Source of the DNA: Candidatus Raymondbacteria bacterium RIFOXYA2_FULL_49_16
GTDB taxonomy: Bacteria > Fibrobacterota > OXYB2-FULL-49-7 > XYB2-FULL-49-35
DNA: 64,000 nucleotides
Assembly (NCBI GenBank): GCA_001789205.1
Contig: MFYT01000001.1
Span: 1-64,000 of the forward strand
Direction of reading: 5' to 3'
The notes under the pieces were generated by a model that was given only the letters and a program-made list of their open reading frames with translations, was not told where the DNA came from and ran no database searches. This document shows positions 16,669 to 25,014 of this stretch, one piece after another. The position numbers were made by a program, and so were the translations under genes. The first letter of the stretch is position 1. Each line of letters begins with the position of its first letter.

Positions 16669-16863
16669 ATGCCGTATTATGATTTCAAATGTACTGGTTG
16701 CGGGAAGGAGTTTGAAGAGAACATTCCCATGAGCCAGACGACCATGCCGGCGTGTCCAGACTGCATGTCGCCTGCAACGGAGAAGCTCATCACCGGTTGC
16801 GCTGTAGGAGGGGGAAAGTCCTCCGGCAACTCCTCCTGCAGCGCCCGCGGCGGCTTTACCTGA
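16669..16863 (+). CDS. FmdB-type zinc ribbon protein
   Basis: A 64-residue zinc ribbon of the FmdB/CxxC-CxxC family: MPYYDFKCTGCGKEFEE, then PACPDCMSPATEKLI. These four cysteines should bind one zinc. The tail is low in complexity and rich in Gly, Ser and Cys (GGGKSSGNSSCSARGG). Members are small DNA- or protein-binding candidates of unclear function. It starts five bases after the HesB-like selenoprotein and has no promoter of its own, so it belongs to the same sigma-54 unit. Confidence 0.85.
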   Translation: MPYYDFKCTGCGKEFEENIPMSQTTMPACPDCMSPATEKLITGCAVGGGKSSGNSSCSARGGFT

Positions 16864-16971
16864 GCCTCCTGATTCTATGGGCCGGTCAGGCCTGAATTGC
16901 CAATAATTATGCTTTAAGCACCAAGGGGCGTTGCTGGTATAAATTGAAGAATGGCGCCCGTACATATATCT

Positions 16972-16987
16972 TGGTAGATATTTTGCA
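16972..16987 (+). promoter_or_regulatory. Sigma-54 promoter of the regulator operon
   Basis: TGGTAGATATTTTGCA has GG-N10-GC and an ideal TTGCA at -12; the -24 half is weaker. The start would be near 16998, 56 bases before the regulator ATG, which would make the regulator autoregulated. Confidence 0.55.
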
Positions 16988-17053
16988 TTTGGCGCCTGGG
17001 TTTCATGCGGCTTTCTTTGCCCGGTAATATTTTGTATTTTATTCCAATACAAT

Positions 17054-18850
17054 ATGATACCCGCCAGCCTGTTATTCTTATGCACCCAAAATTCCTGCCG
17101 CAGCCAGATGGCCGAAGGGTTTGCCCGTCAATTTGCCCCTGCTGAGGTGTTTATCGCAAGCGCAGGCATGGAACCCTCTACTGTGCATCCCCTTGCCATT
17201 GAAACCATGTCCCAGTTTGGCGTGGATATTTCAGGACACATTTCAAAATCGATCAGGGAATTCGGGTCCCGCAACTTTGACTTGATTATTACCTTGTGCG
17301 ACAACGCACGCCAGAAATGTCCAATTATGCCCGGCTCCCCCACTGTTGTCCATTGGAACCTCGAAGATCCGGCAACAGGCGGCGGATCGCGCGAAGAGAT
17401 ACGTGAACGGTTTAAACAGGGTGCAACGGTCATACGCCAGCTCTGTTATGATTTATTCAACCGCGGCTATTTTTATTCACTTGTCCAAAACAAGAAAAAC
17501 ACCGACAATATTCTCAATGCCCTGCCCCAGGGAATTATTGGCCACGATCTGAACAGGAAAATTTTTCTTTTTTCGAGCGAGGCGGAGAGAATCACCGGAT
17601 ATGTCCAGAACGAAGTGTTGGGCCGCGACTGCCACCAGATATTTGACAACAATCTCTGCGGCGAAAACTGCGCCTTTTTCGATGACAAGGGTCGCATGCC
17701 CGAAACCCACTGTTCATATGATACCACTTACAAGACAAAAAACGGTTCGTTTAAGGAAATTACAATGACCGTGATTCCCCTGCGCAACGAGCGACAGGAG
17801 ACCACGGGAGTCCTTGCTTCCCTGGTCGATCGCACTGTGCTCAAGCATTCGCACCGGCGGACCGAGGAGCCCTTCAGGTTCGGCGACATCATTGGCCAGG
17901 ACCATAAGATGCAGCTTATCTACGACCTTATCGAAGACCTGTCTGACAGCGACGTGCCGGTCATCATCAGCGGCGAAAGCGGTACGGGTAAGGAGATCAT
18001 CGCCCATGCCATACACGCGGCAAGCGGTCGGCGCGACAAGGTCTTTGTTCCGGTCAACTGCGGCGCGCTTCCCGAGGGCACGCTTGAAAGCGAGCTCTTT
18101 GGCCATGTCAAAGGCGCGTTTACCGGGGCAATGCGCGATAAAAAAGGCCGCTTTGAGCTGGCCCATACCGGTACGCTCTTTCTCGACGAGGTGGGCGAAC
18201 TCACCCTACCCATGCAGGTGAAGCTGCTCCGCGTGCTCCAACACGGCACCTTTGAGCCAGTGGGCGGTGAAAAGACCGTGACCGTGGACGTGCGCGTGAT
18301 CAGCGCCACAAACCGCAACCTCAAGGACATGGTCGCAAAGGGTACTTTCAGGGAAGACCTCTATTACCGTCTGGCGGTCATTCCTATTGATGCGCCGCCT
18401 TTACGCCACAAAAAGAACGACATTCCCCTTCTTGCCAATGAGTTTCTTGCCCGGGTAAACCGCGAGACCCGCAGGAATTTTTCCTTTTCGGCCGAGGCCA
18501 TGAAGACCCTGGTGGAATACGCCTGGCCCGGCAATGTACGGCAGTTGCAGAACGCGATCCAATATGCCACTATTAAAAGCCGTAAGGAGCAGGTCCTGCT
18601 TCCCAATCATTTTCCCCACGAAGTGGCAAACGCTGCTGCGCAGCTTGGCCAGCCTGGTGCTGACGGCGCTTTTGCCCATGCGTCCAGACCTGGCAGGAAA
18701 CCCAAACTCAATGCTGCGGCCGTGGAGCTTGCGCTCGCAAAAAGCGGGGGCAACAAGGCAAAGGCTGCGCGCATGCTGGGTGTGGGACGCGCGACATTGT
18801 ATAATTTCATGAACGAACACAACGGAACACTGGAGGATAGCCATGTTTAA
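17054..18850 (+). CDS. ArsC/LMW-phosphatase-PAS-sigma54 AAA+-Fis fusion regulator
   Basis: A 598-residue enhancer-binding regulator with an enzyme-like front. Residues 3-140 are a low-molecular-weight phosphatase/thioredoxin-type arsenate reductase domain with an intact C-X5-R loop (LFLCTQNSCRSQMAEGFA) and DPATGGG. Residues about 150-260 form a PAS domain with clustered cysteines (GRDCHQIFDNNLCGENCAFF, THCSYD), which could sense redox state or hold a metal cluster. The AAA+ domain follows with GESGTGKE (about 306), GAFTGA for sigma-54 contact (about 354) and TLFLDEVGEL (about 374). The Fis-type helix-turn-helix ends the protein (GGNKAKAARMLGVGRATLY). It overlaps the next gene by 8 bp. I infer that it controls the sigma-54 sites of this region. 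Confidence 0.92.
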   Translation: MIPASLLFLCTQNSCRSQMAEGFARQFAPAEVFIASAGMEPSTVHPLAIETMSQFGVDISGHISKSIREFGSRNFDLIITLCDNARQKCPIMPGSPTVVHWNLEDPATGGGSREEIRERFKQGATVIRQLCYDLFNRGYFYSLVQNKKNTDNILNALPQGIIGHDLNRKIFLFSSEAERITGYVQNEVLGRDCHQIFDNNLCGENCAFFDDKGRMPETHCSYDTTYKTKNGSFKEITMTVIPLRNERQETTGVLASLVDRTVLKHSHRRTEEPFRFGDIIGQDHKMQLIYDLIEDLSDSDVPVIISGESGTGKEIIAHAIHAASGRRDKVFVPVNCGALPEGTLESELFGHVKGAFTGAMRDKKGRFELAHTGTLFLDEVGELTLPMQVKLLRVLQHGTFEPVGGEKTVTVDVRVISATNRNLKDMVAKGTFREDLYYRLAVIPIDAPPLRHKKNDIPLLANEFLARVNRETRRNFSFSAEAMKTLVEYAWPGNVRQLQNAIQYATIKSRKEQVLLPNHFPHEVANAAAQLGQPGADGAFAHASRPGRKPKLNAAAVELALAKSGGNKAKAARMLGVGRATLYNFMNEHNGTLEDSHV

Positions 18851-19313
18851 TGCCGACGAATTGTTTGCCATGGGAATTGAGATTGAAAAGAACGGCGCCG
18901 CCTTTTATCAGGCCGCTGCTGTGGCCGCGGGTCCGGGTGCGGCGCAGCGTCTGTTTACCGAGTTGTATGAATGGGAGCTGGACCATGTGGCCTTGTTTGA
19001 AAAGCTGCACGATAAAGCGGTTGCAGGGAAGAAATACAGCAAGGTCGAGGATACTGATGGATTGGGCCGCGCTTATCTTACTGCAATGGCCGCGAACCAT
19101 GTTTTTACCGGCGCGAGCAATCCCGCTACTATGGCTAAAAAATGCAAGGGGCCGCGCCAGGTCATTGAAATTGCCATGCAATTTGAGAAAGACTCAGTGG
19201 CCCTCTACGCGGGCATGAAAGGCCTGGTACCCAGGGAACTGGGAAGAAAGCATATTGATACGCTTATTCACGAGGAAGTGAAGCATATTGGCATGCTTCA
19301 GAAGAAGCTTTAA
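18843..19313 (+). CDS. Ferritin-like (rubrerythrin-fold) protein
   Basis: A 156-residue four-helix protein of the ferritin/rubrerythrin superfamily. Glu and His residues expected for a diiron site appear as GIEIEKNGAAFYQAA (helix 1), YEWELDHVALFEKL (helix 2), IAMQFEKDSVALYAGM (helix 3) and LIHEEVKHIGML (helix 4). There is no rubredoxin domain. The ATG follows GGAGGATAGCC and overlaps the regulator by 8 bp, so its level is tied to the regulator. A role in peroxide or oxygen removal is inferred from the fold and the neighbours. Confidence 0.88.
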   Translation: MFNADELFAMGIEIEKNGAAFYQAAAVAAGPGAAQRLFTELYEWELDHVALFEKLHDKAVAGKKYSKVEDTDGLGRAYLTAMAANHVFTGASNPATMAKKCKGPRQVIEIAMQFEKDSVALYAGMKGLVPRELGRKHIDTLIHEEVKHIGMLQKKL

Positions 19314-19330
19314 AAAAGGACTTTCAAACA

Positions 19331-20050
19331 ATGGCAGAGGAACATGCCGGTGTTGTACGGGAGAAAAAAGCGCTGACACACGACATTGTTAATCTCCGGA
19401 TACAGCTGCGCGAACCAGACCATATGGTATTCAGGGCGGGCCAGATCATACGGTTGTCTAGTCAACCCTATGGCGACAAGCCAAGCGTCACACGCACCTA
19501 TTCAATCGGGTCGCTTCCGTCCGACGCGGGGTTCATTGAATTGAATATCAAGCGTGCGCCCGATGGTGTTTGCACCACCTGGGTCTTTGACCATCTGCAG
19601 GAGGGCCAGGATGTCCGTTTTCAGGGGCCTTTTGGAAAATTCATGCTATCAGCGTCCTCAGCCCCGGCTATCATGATAGCGGGCGGCAGCGGGCTTGGCC
19701 CAATCAGGGCTTTTGCCATGGAGATGCGGGAAAAGGGCATGGTAAAAACCACCTGGTGTTTTTTTGGCGCACAAACTCACCGCGATTTGTACTATCGTGA
19801 TGATTTTTCACGGTTCGAGAAGGAATTGCCTGATTTTAAGTTTGTTCCCGCGCTTTCGAATGAGCCTGCTGAAAGCAATTGGCAGGGAGAGCGGGGACTG
19901 GTCACAGACGTGGTCAAACGGAGTATTCAGGACCTGAACGGGTGGGAGGCCTATTTGTGCGGTCCGCCGGGCATGATCGAAGCATGCCTTAAAATCCTGC
20001 AGGAAAAGGGCATCAGGGATATGGATGTTTATTATGATAAATTCGCATGA
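19331..20050 (+). CDS. FAD/NAD(P)-binding ferredoxin reductase-type oxidoreductase
   Basis: A 239-residue flavin reductase of the ferredoxin-NADP reductase family. The FAD domain shows RTYSIGS, and the NAD(P) domain shows IMIAGGSGLGPIRAFAMEM, FFGAQTHRDLYY and LCGPPGMIEACLKIL. There is no iron-sulfur domain. It follows the ferritin-like gene by 17 bases with AAAAAGGAC upstream, so it is the third gene of the regulator operon. It may supply electrons from NAD(P)H to the diiron proteins or rubredoxin nearby; that partnership is inference. Confidence 0.88.
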   Translation: MAEEHAGVVREKKALTHDIVNLRIQLREPDHMVFRAGQIIRLSSQPYGDKPSVTRTYSIGSLPSDAGFIELNIKRAPDGVCTTWVFDHLQEGQDVRFQGPFGKFMLSASSAPAIMIAGGSGLGPIRAFAMEMREKGMVKTTWCFFGAQTHRDLYYRDDFSRFEKELPDFKFVPALSNEPAESNWQGERGLVTDVVKRSIQDLNGWEAYLCGPPGMIEACLKILQEKGIRDMDVYYDKFA

Positions 20051-20116
20051 TGCAGGGGCGTCATTCTGCCACACTGGCCAAGATTGGTGCATAATGCAGG
20101 GACGTCATTCTGCCAC
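20051..20116. repeat. Tandem GGGGCGTCATTCTGCCAC repeat
   Basis: Two copies of TGCAGGG(G/A)CGTCATTCTGCCAC, 44 bases apart, directly follow the reductase stop codon. They match the inverted repeat at 12627-12673 and so belong to a dispersed intergenic family. Confidence 0.65.
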
Positions 20117-20154
20117 GCGTACCAAGATCAATAAATGACATTTGTAAAATATTT

Positions 20155-21813
20155 ATGAAAAACAGCAACATAGTATTCAAAGGCATTTCTATTAGCCCGG
20201 GAAAAGTGGCTGCTCCAGCGTGCCTTTTCTCCTCTCAGTTTCACCGAACGGTTCCTGAATACCAGCTTGCCAATCAGACTGAAATCAGCAACGAACTCGA
20301 CCGGCTGCATGAAGTGCTGGGCGCCTGTACTGTTGAGCTCGATACGGCCTACCGGCGGACCGTGGAAAAAATCGGCAAAGCAGAGGCCGATATTTTTATG
20401 GTGCAACGCGAAATCATGCTCGACAAGGTCATTGTCGAACGCATTGTGGCCGAGATACGCGACAAACGGAAAAACGCCGAACACGCGATTTTTTCAGTGT
20501 ATAACAGCTATGAAGAACAGTTTATGGCCCTCGAAGACCAGTACCTAAAGGGGCGCGCGCACGATATCGTGGACATACGGCAGCGGCTCCTGGGCCACCT
20601 GAAAAAAGTGCATCCGGTTTTTATCTGTGAAGGTCAGGACCACTGTATGCGCGGCCAGGACCGTATAATCGTCACCCAGGCGCTCTCACTTTCCATGATA
20701 ACCCATATCAATGCTTCCCGGGTAAAGGGTTTTATCACTGAGCACGGCGGGCCTTCGTCGCATGCTGCCATTATCGCCCGTACACTCGGCGTTCCCGCGG
20801 TCAGCGGTGTGCACAATATCATGGACGCGATCCACTGCAGCGATATTGTCGTGGTCGACGGCGACCGGGGCGAGGTCATCCTCCGTCCTGATGCAAAAAC
20901 CATTGTGCAGGTGCGGGTAGAGGAGGAAAAGCGGACCACCAGGCAGTTCGCGGTCCTGTCTCCCAAGGGTACGGAAGTGCTTGCGAACGCCAGTTCGATC
21001 GAGGATGTGACCAAGGCAGCGCAGCTCAACGCCGATGGCATAGGCCTTTTCAGGACCGAGTTTATTTTCATTAGGTCAGACCGTCTGCTTTCCGAAGAAG
21101 AGCAGTTTGAATACTACGCGCAGGCTGCGGCGCTTATGGAAGGAAAGCCGGTTACTTTCCGGATGCTCGACGTGGGCGGCGACAAACCGCTTCCGTTCCT
21201 GAATATTGAAAAAGAGGACAATCCCTATCTGGGATGGCGCGGTTCACGGTTCCTTCTTGACAATCCTGATGTGCTTGCGGCCCAGGTGCGGGCGCTTGCC
21301 CGTCTTTCACGGCTGCGTGAAGCGCGCATGCTCTTCCCCATGGTCGTTGATGTACGCCAGCTCCAATTGCTTCTGCGGGCGCGCAACGACGCGCTCGAAT
21401 CCTTTGACTACAACCCAGCGAATTTGAAGACCGGGGTCATGATTGAGGTGCCGGGCGCCATTTACGAACTAGACAAAATGCTTAATCTGGTTGATTTCGC
21501 GTCCATTGGATCGAACGACCTTATCCAATACCTTTTTGCCGTTGACCGGAACAATGAACACGTGGGCGAGGGCTATGACCAGGACCATCCGGTTTTATGG
21601 AAAGTGCTTGAAGAAATAAGCCAGAAGGCGCGCGCGGCGAAAAAGCCGGTGTCGCTATGCGGAGAAATGGCGGCTGTGCCGGGAATTCCGGGCAGGCTCA
21701 TGGCCATCGGCATTTCGTCGATGAGTGTGAGCCCGCCCTATATTCCTACAGTGCGGGACGAACTGATCAGCTTTTCCAGAGACCGTGCAGATTGCAATAC
21801 GCCCTCGCCGTAA
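20155..21813 (+). CDS. ptsI: Phosphoenolpyruvate-protein phosphotransferase (Enzyme I)
   Basis: A 552-residue Enzyme I, which takes phosphate from phosphoenolpyruvate and passes it to HPr. The phosphorylated His lies in [19 protein letters not shown] (about residue 202), and the PEP-binding barrel shows [40 protein letters not shown] and the catalytic Cys in SLCGEMA near the end. Length is slightly below the usual 570. No HPr, HPr kinase or sugar-specific component is in the window. There is no obvious ribosome binding site before the ATG. Its last 47 bases overlap the convergent desulfoferrodoxin gene. Confidence 0.95.
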   Translation: MKNSNIVFKGISISPGKVAAPACLFSSQFHRTVPEYQLANQTEISNELDRLHEVLGACTVELDTAYRRTVEKIGKAEADIFMVQREIMLDKVIVERIVAEIRDKRKNAEHAIFSVYNSYEEQFMALEDQYLKGRAHDIVDIRQRLLGHLKKVHPVFICEGQDHCMRGQDRIIVTQALSLSMITHINASRVKGFITEHGGPSSHAAIIARTLGVPAVSGVHNIMDAIHCSDIVVVDGDRGEVILRPDAKTIVQVRVEEEKRTTRQFAVLSPKGTEVLANASSIEDVTKAAQLNADGIGLFRTEFIFIRSDRLLSEEEQFEYYAQAAALMEGKPVTFRMLDVGGDKPLPFLNIEKEDNPYLGWRGSRFLLDNPDVLAAQVRALARLSRLREARMLFPMVVDVRQLQLLLRARNDALESFDYNPANLKTGVMIEVPGAIYELDKMLNLVDFASIGSNDLIQYLFAVDRNNEHVGEGYDQDHPVLWKVLEEISQKARAAKKPVSLCGEMAAVPGIPGRLMAIGISSMSVSPPYIPTVRDELISFSRDRADCNTPSP

Positions 21814-22141
21814 TGCTCGCGGCATTGACCGCAAAGGCGGCTTCGGGTTTGTCGCCGGGTTTCAGCATCTTGCGGATGACTTTTGTGTCGGTTATCAGCT
21901 CAATGAATTCAATGTAGTGCTTCTCTTCCATGGGATGGGCGACTGACCCAACCCGGACGGTCACGGAGTCGCCTGTTTTTTCTATGATCGGCACGTGTTT
22001 TTCCTTGGCCGCGTCGACCGAGTTTTCCATGAGCAGATTCATGTCCTTGCCGCAGCAGACCAGCGTTCCGCCGCCTGCGTGCGTCACCTCAACGATGTTG
22101 CCGCACACGCCGCACTTGTAGAGTTGGTTTATTGCAATCAT
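21767..22141 (-). CDS. dfx: Desulfoferrodoxin (superoxide reductase)
   Basis: A 124-residue two-iron superoxide reductase that reduces superoxide to peroxide without making oxygen. Residues 1-36 are the desulforedoxin domain ([18 protein letters not shown], then CCGKDM), whose four cysteines bind one iron. The catalytic iron ligands are visible as [24 protein letters not shown] and the final CNLHG. The start is the ATG after GAGGAG; a longer frame adds 29 basic residues and is rejected. It is last in the rub-fprA-ftn-dfx operon and its 3' end overlaps ptsI by 47 bp in convergent orientation. Confidence 0.95.
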   Translation of the reverse strand: MIAINQLYKCGVCGNIVEVTHAGGGTLVCCGKDMNLLMENSVDAAKEKHVPIIEKTGDSVTVRVGSVAHPMEEKHYIEFIELITDTKVIRKMLKPGDKPEAAFAVNAASITARAYCNLHGLWKS

Positions 22142-22184
22142 TGGTTTTCTCCTCTTTGTTTTTTGTTTATGGTAGATATATATA

Positions 22185-22207
22185 CGTAGTGGCGAGTCAC
22201 CCCTACG
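22185..22207. repeat. Short palindrome CGTAGTGG...CCCCTACG
   Basis: A 23-bp inverted repeat (arms CGTAG.GG and CC.CTACG) overlaps the ferritin stop codon and lies in the gap before dfx. It recalls the GTAGGGG type of dispersed element and could stabilise or attenuate the message between the two genes. Confidence 0.4.
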
Positions 22208-22736
22208 CACCCGCTCCCGGATTCGCACCGGTTGCCGGGGGTGGGGTATAGACGCGCTTCGCAGCCTCAGTATCCAGCATCATGAGCGCGGGGCCGCTTG
22301 CCCCCGCCATTTTCACCTTGTTCAGCAATTTGTCGAAATTCGCTTCTTCCTCAATTTGTTCGGTCACGTACCATTGCAGAAAGGTCTGGACCGAACGGTC
22401 CTTTTCCTTTTCAGCAATGTCGACCAGGTTGCTGATGGAGGCGGTCACGAACTGTTCATGTTCGAATCCCGCCCTGAACACCTCTTCGGGCGATTTGAAA
22501 TCCGCCTGCGGCGCGGCAATGGCTTTGAGCGCCACCCGCGCGCCTTTGTCGTGCAGGAAATTAATGAACTTCGTGGCGTGGAAGTGCTCTTCCTGGGTCT
22601 GCACCATCATCCAATTGACAAACCCGTCAAGGTTTTGCGCCGCGAAAAAATCGGCCATTGCCAGATACAGATATTCGGAAAAAAGCTCCTTGTTTATTTG
22701 GTCGTTTATGGCTTCCTGAAGTTTTGGGGAAAGCAT
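22203..22736 (-). CDS. ftnA: Ferritin
   Basis: A 177-residue bacterial non-haem ferritin that oxidises and stores iron in a 24-subunit shell. Ferroxidase ligands are visible in [19 protein letters not shown] (helix A), [16 protein letters not shown] (helix B, E..H) and the helix C/D segment [15 protein letters not shown]. The last 20 residues are a Pro/Ala/Gly-rich tail beyond the normal fold. It starts 22 bases after fprA, with GGAG upstream, and sits between fprA and dfx in one operon. Confidence 0.93.
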   Translation of the reverse strand: MLSPKLQEAINDQINKELFSEYLYLAMADFFAAQNLDGFVNWMMVQTQEEHFHATKFINFLHDKGARVALKAIAAPQADFKSPEEVFRAGFEHEQFVTASISNLVDIAEKEKDRSVQTFLQWYVTEQIEEEANFDKLLNKVKMAGASGPALMMLDTEAAKRVYTPPPATGANPGAGA

Positions 22737-22758
22737 GGGGTACTCCTATTGGTTTAAG

Positions 22759-23922
22759 TTACGTGATTGCCTTGATAACGGTTTCCCGTACCGAGGACAG
22801 ATCGTCCTGCGAGGGAATGTATTTCACTTTCAGGGGATTCATCATTGTCCAGCCGCACTCCTTCAGGACATCGTTCACCTGTTCGATGCTCTGTCCGCCC
22901 CATCCATAGCTTCCAAAGGCAAGGCCAATCCGGTTTTTGGGTGCAAGACCTTTCATATAGGTCAAAAACGCGGCGACCGTTGGAAGCAGATTATTGTTAA
23001 GAGTGGGGGATCCCACACAGACATACTGCGCGGTCATAATCTCGGTCATAATGTCGGACATATGGTTGTGCTGCAAACTTGCCATCACCACGGGAACGTC
23101 CTTTTCCTCAAAACCGCTACGTATGGCAGCGGCCATCTTGGCAGTTGAGTCCCACATGGTGTCGTATACGATCACGGCCTTGCGGCCGGTTATGTTTGCC
23201 GACCATGCCTGGTAACGTTTCAGAATTTCCGGAACGTGGGCGCGCCATGCAATGCCATGGCTGGGAGCTATAAGGCGTATGGGCAGTCCCGCAAGCGCTT
23301 CGAGCGCTTTCTGCACCTGTGCGCCATAGGGAAGCACGATGTTCGCGTAGTACTTCATTGCCTCGGCAAGAATGGTCTCAAGAGGATATTCGTCGTCAAA
23401 CCTTTCGGCAGAGGCAATGTGCTGTCCAAAGGCGTCGTTTGAAAAGAGGATTTTTTCCTCGGGGCACCACGTCACCATATTGTCGGGCCAGTGGACCATG
23501 GGCGTATGGGTAAACGCGAGGGAATGTTTGCCAAGGGAGAGTGTCTCCCCGTTTTTCACTGCCTTGAAATTCCAGTTATTTTTAAAATGTTCTTTGAGGC
23601 CCTTTTCCCCGTTGGGAGAAGTGAAGAGCGTGGCATTGGGCGCTTTTTCAAGGACCGCGGGCAATCCGCCCGAATGGTCCATTTCAACATGGTTGGCGAC
23701 CACATAGTCGATTTTTGCCGGATCAACCACCTGCGAAACGCGCTCAAACAGTTCGTCAGTAAGATAGTGCTTTACCGTGTCAATGAGAGTGATTTTCTCA
23801 TCTATTATAAGATAGGCATTGTAGGTTGACCCGCGCTGGGTAAGGTATCCATGAAAATTGCGCAGGTTCCAGTCAATGCCCCCTACCCAATAGATTGATT
23901 CGGCAAGCTGAACCGGCTTCAT
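22759..23922 (-). CDS. fprA: Flavodiiron protein (oxygen or nitric oxide reductase)
   Basis: A 387-residue A-type flavoprotein. Residues 1-250 are a metallo-beta-lactamase-like domain with diiron ligands in [12 protein letters not shown] (H-x-E-x-D-H), a later His in PMVHWPDNM, and an Asp in SNDAFGQH; residues about 255-387 are a flavodoxin domain ([40 protein letters not shown]). Such enzymes reduce oxygen to water, or NO, with electrons from rubredoxin. The rubredoxin gene directly upstream overlaps it by four bases (ATGA), so the pair is translationally coupled. Confidence 0.95.
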   Translation of the reverse strand: MKPVQLAESIYWVGGIDWNLRNFHGYLTQRGSTYNAYLIIDEKITLIDTVKHYLTDELFERVSQVVDPAKIDYVVANHVEMDHSGGLPAVLEKAPNATLFTSPNGEKGLKEHFKNNWNFKAVKNGETLSLGKHSLAFTHTPMVHWPDNMVTWCPEEKILFSNDAFGQHIASAERFDDEYPLETILAEAMKYYANIVLPYGAQVQKALEALAGLPIRLIAPSHGIAWRAHVPEILKRYQAWSANITGRKAVIVYDTMWDSTAKMAAAIRSGFEEKDVPVVMASLQHNHMSDIMTEIMTAQYVCVGSPTLNNNLLPTVAAFLTYMKGLAPKNRIGLAFGSYGWGGQSIEQVNDVLKECGWTMMNPLKVKYIPSQDDLSSVRETVIKAIT

Positions 23923-24083
23923 GCGTCTATTTCCTCAAAATCCTCTTTGCCCACGCCGCATTCGGGGCAGGTCCAATCTTCGGGTACTGCACTAAACGGG
24001 GTTCCGGCAGGAACATTGTTGTCAGGATCGCCTTTTACGGGATCGTAGATGTAACCGCAGACTGTGCATTTGAACTTTTTCAT
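23919..24083 (-). CDS. rub: Rubredoxin
   Basis: A 54-residue rubredoxin: [20 protein letters not shown] near the start and [16 protein letters not shown] near the end give the two CxxCG pairs that bind one iron. Length and the conserved aromatic residues are typical. The ATG follows GGAGG by five bases. Its stop overlaps the fprA start. It is the first gene of the operon and lies 36 bases from a minus-strand sigma-54 site, so it should be the electron donor produced together with the flavodiiron protein. Confidence 0.96.
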   Translation of the reverse strand: MKKFKCTVCGYIYDPVKGDPDNNVPAGTPFSAVPEDWTCPECGVGKEDFEEIDA

Positions 24084-24119
24084 CCATTCCTCCGGTTTGT
24101 AAGTTTATTTATTAGAAAC

Positions 24120-24135
24120 AGCAAATTGCATACCT
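24120..24135 (-). promoter_or_regulatory. Sigma-54 promoter of the rub-fprA-ftn-dfx operon
   Basis: On the minus strand AGGTATGCAATTTGCT has GG-N10-GC with an ideal TTGCT. The predicted start near 24109 leaves a 26-base leader with a good ribosome binding site before rub. Confidence 0.6.
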
Positions 24136-24245
24136 TTGCATTTAAAACGATTATGCCTTTAAATTTCAGTTAGTTAATAGCCTGTTGGAAAAAGATATAT
24201 AATGCTGGAGATGTTTAACAACATGAATAGAACCGGAACAGAAAT

Positions 24246-24257
24246 GTATTGAAATAC
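24246..24257. promoter_or_regulatory. Possible activator-binding palindrome
   Basis: GTATTGAAATAC has five-base arms and lies between two divergent sigma-54 sites, about 110 bases from the minus-strand one and 67 from the other, a normal place for an enhancer. A related GTACAGTAATAC lies about 60 bases upstream of the HesB-like promoter. The match is short. Confidence 0.3.
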
Positions 24258-24323
24258 GGTTTTTTATTTGGCAAGTATTGTTTTTCCCAGGCAGTTGCTT
24301 GTAAAACAAGGGCATAACCGCAT

Positions 24324-24339
24324 TGGCATGTATAATGCT
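24324..24339 (+). promoter_or_regulatory. Sigma-54 promoter of the small gene/ferritin-like unit
   Basis: TGGCATGTATAATGCT has GG-N10-GC and matches the consensus in 14 of 16 positions, nearly identical to the thioredoxin promoter. The predicted start near 24350 leaves almost no leader before the first ATG of the small gene. Confidence 0.65.
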
Positions 24340-24353
24340 TTTTAATTTATATT

Positions 24354-24554
24354 ATGAAATTATGCAATGAAAACATACAGAGAGCGCTCGAACTCTCCCG
24401 GGAGCTCATGGTGCTTTCTGACAAGGGAGACCTTGAACGGGAAGACGACAGCTGCGGGGTGCTCTACGGCATTGTCAGGGATGCCGCCTATAGTATCAGA
24501 AACAGCGCTCTATCGGAAAAGGAAAAGCACGTCATTTCAACCACATGGGGGTAA
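24354..24554 (+). CDS. Small conserved-looking hypothetical protein
   Basis: A 66-residue acidic, probably helical protein (ALELSRELMVLSDKGDLERE, then DDSCGVLYGIVRDAAYSI). I cannot name a family with certainty, although the pattern of a single Cys in DSCGVLYG followed by a helical RDAAY segment resembles small hypothetical proteins found near rubrerythrins in anaerobes. No signal peptide or membrane segment is visible. It begins about four bases after the predicted sigma-54 start, so it may be translated from an almost leaderless message. The ferritin-like gene follows after four bases, so they are one unit. Confidence 0.65.
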   Translation: MKLCNENIQRALELSRELMVLSDKGDLEREDDSCGVLYGIVRDAAYSIRNSALSEKEKHVISTTWG

Positions 24555-24558
24555 AAGA

Positions 24559-25011
24559 ATGGAATCAGCAACAGTACAGGGGTTGATTGATTTTGCCATT
24601 GGCGAGGAACGAAGCGCTTTTTCACTCTATACGGAATTGGCCCAGCGCCTCAGCGACCAAGGTTCCAAAACAATGCTCAGGGACATGGCTGCCATGGAAA
24701 AAGGACACGAACAGAAACTCCTAGATTTAAAGAAGGGTGTTGTTGAGAAACTTGAGACAGTGCCTGTTCCAGACCTGAAAATAGGCGATTTTCTCATTGA
24801 TGTGAAAGTAACCCCAGAGAGCTCGATCCAGGAGGTGCTCGTTTTCGCGATCAAATCAGAGATGAAGGCGAACAAACTCTATACAGAGCTCTCGGGAAAA
24901 ATGGAATCGACCGAGGCCAAAAAGCTCCTGCTGGCCCTTGCATCCGAGGAACAAAAGCATAAAAACGATCTCGAACGCGCCTACGACGATATGATAAACA
25001 GGGAAAACTGA
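24559..25011 (+). CDS. Ferritin-like (rubrerythrin-fold) protein
   Basis: A 150-residue four-helix diiron-type protein: DFAIGEERSAFSLYTELAQ, then MAAMEKGHEQKLLDL, VLVFAIKSEMKANKLYTEL and LALASEEQKHKNDLERAYDD carry the expected Glu and E..H residues. There is no C-terminal rubredoxin domain. The ATG at 24559 is close behind the small gene, so I reject a longer overlapping frame that starts inside it. A peroxidase-like role is inferred from the fold and from the shared sigma-54 promoter. It ends three bases from the convergent pgl gene. Confidence 0.85.
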   Translation: MESATVQGLIDFAIGEERSAFSLYTELAQRLSDQGSKTMLRDMAAMEKGHEQKLLDLKKGVVEKLETVPVPDLKIGDFLIDVKVTPESSIQEVLVFAIKSEMKANKLYTELSGKMESTEAKKLLLALASEEQKHKNDLERAYDDMINREN

Positions 25012-25014
25012 TTT

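Noticed and set aside
17714-18330. Long minus-strand frames under the sigma-54 regulator
   Set aside because: They mirror the high third-position GC of the regulator gene; no motifs or starts support them.
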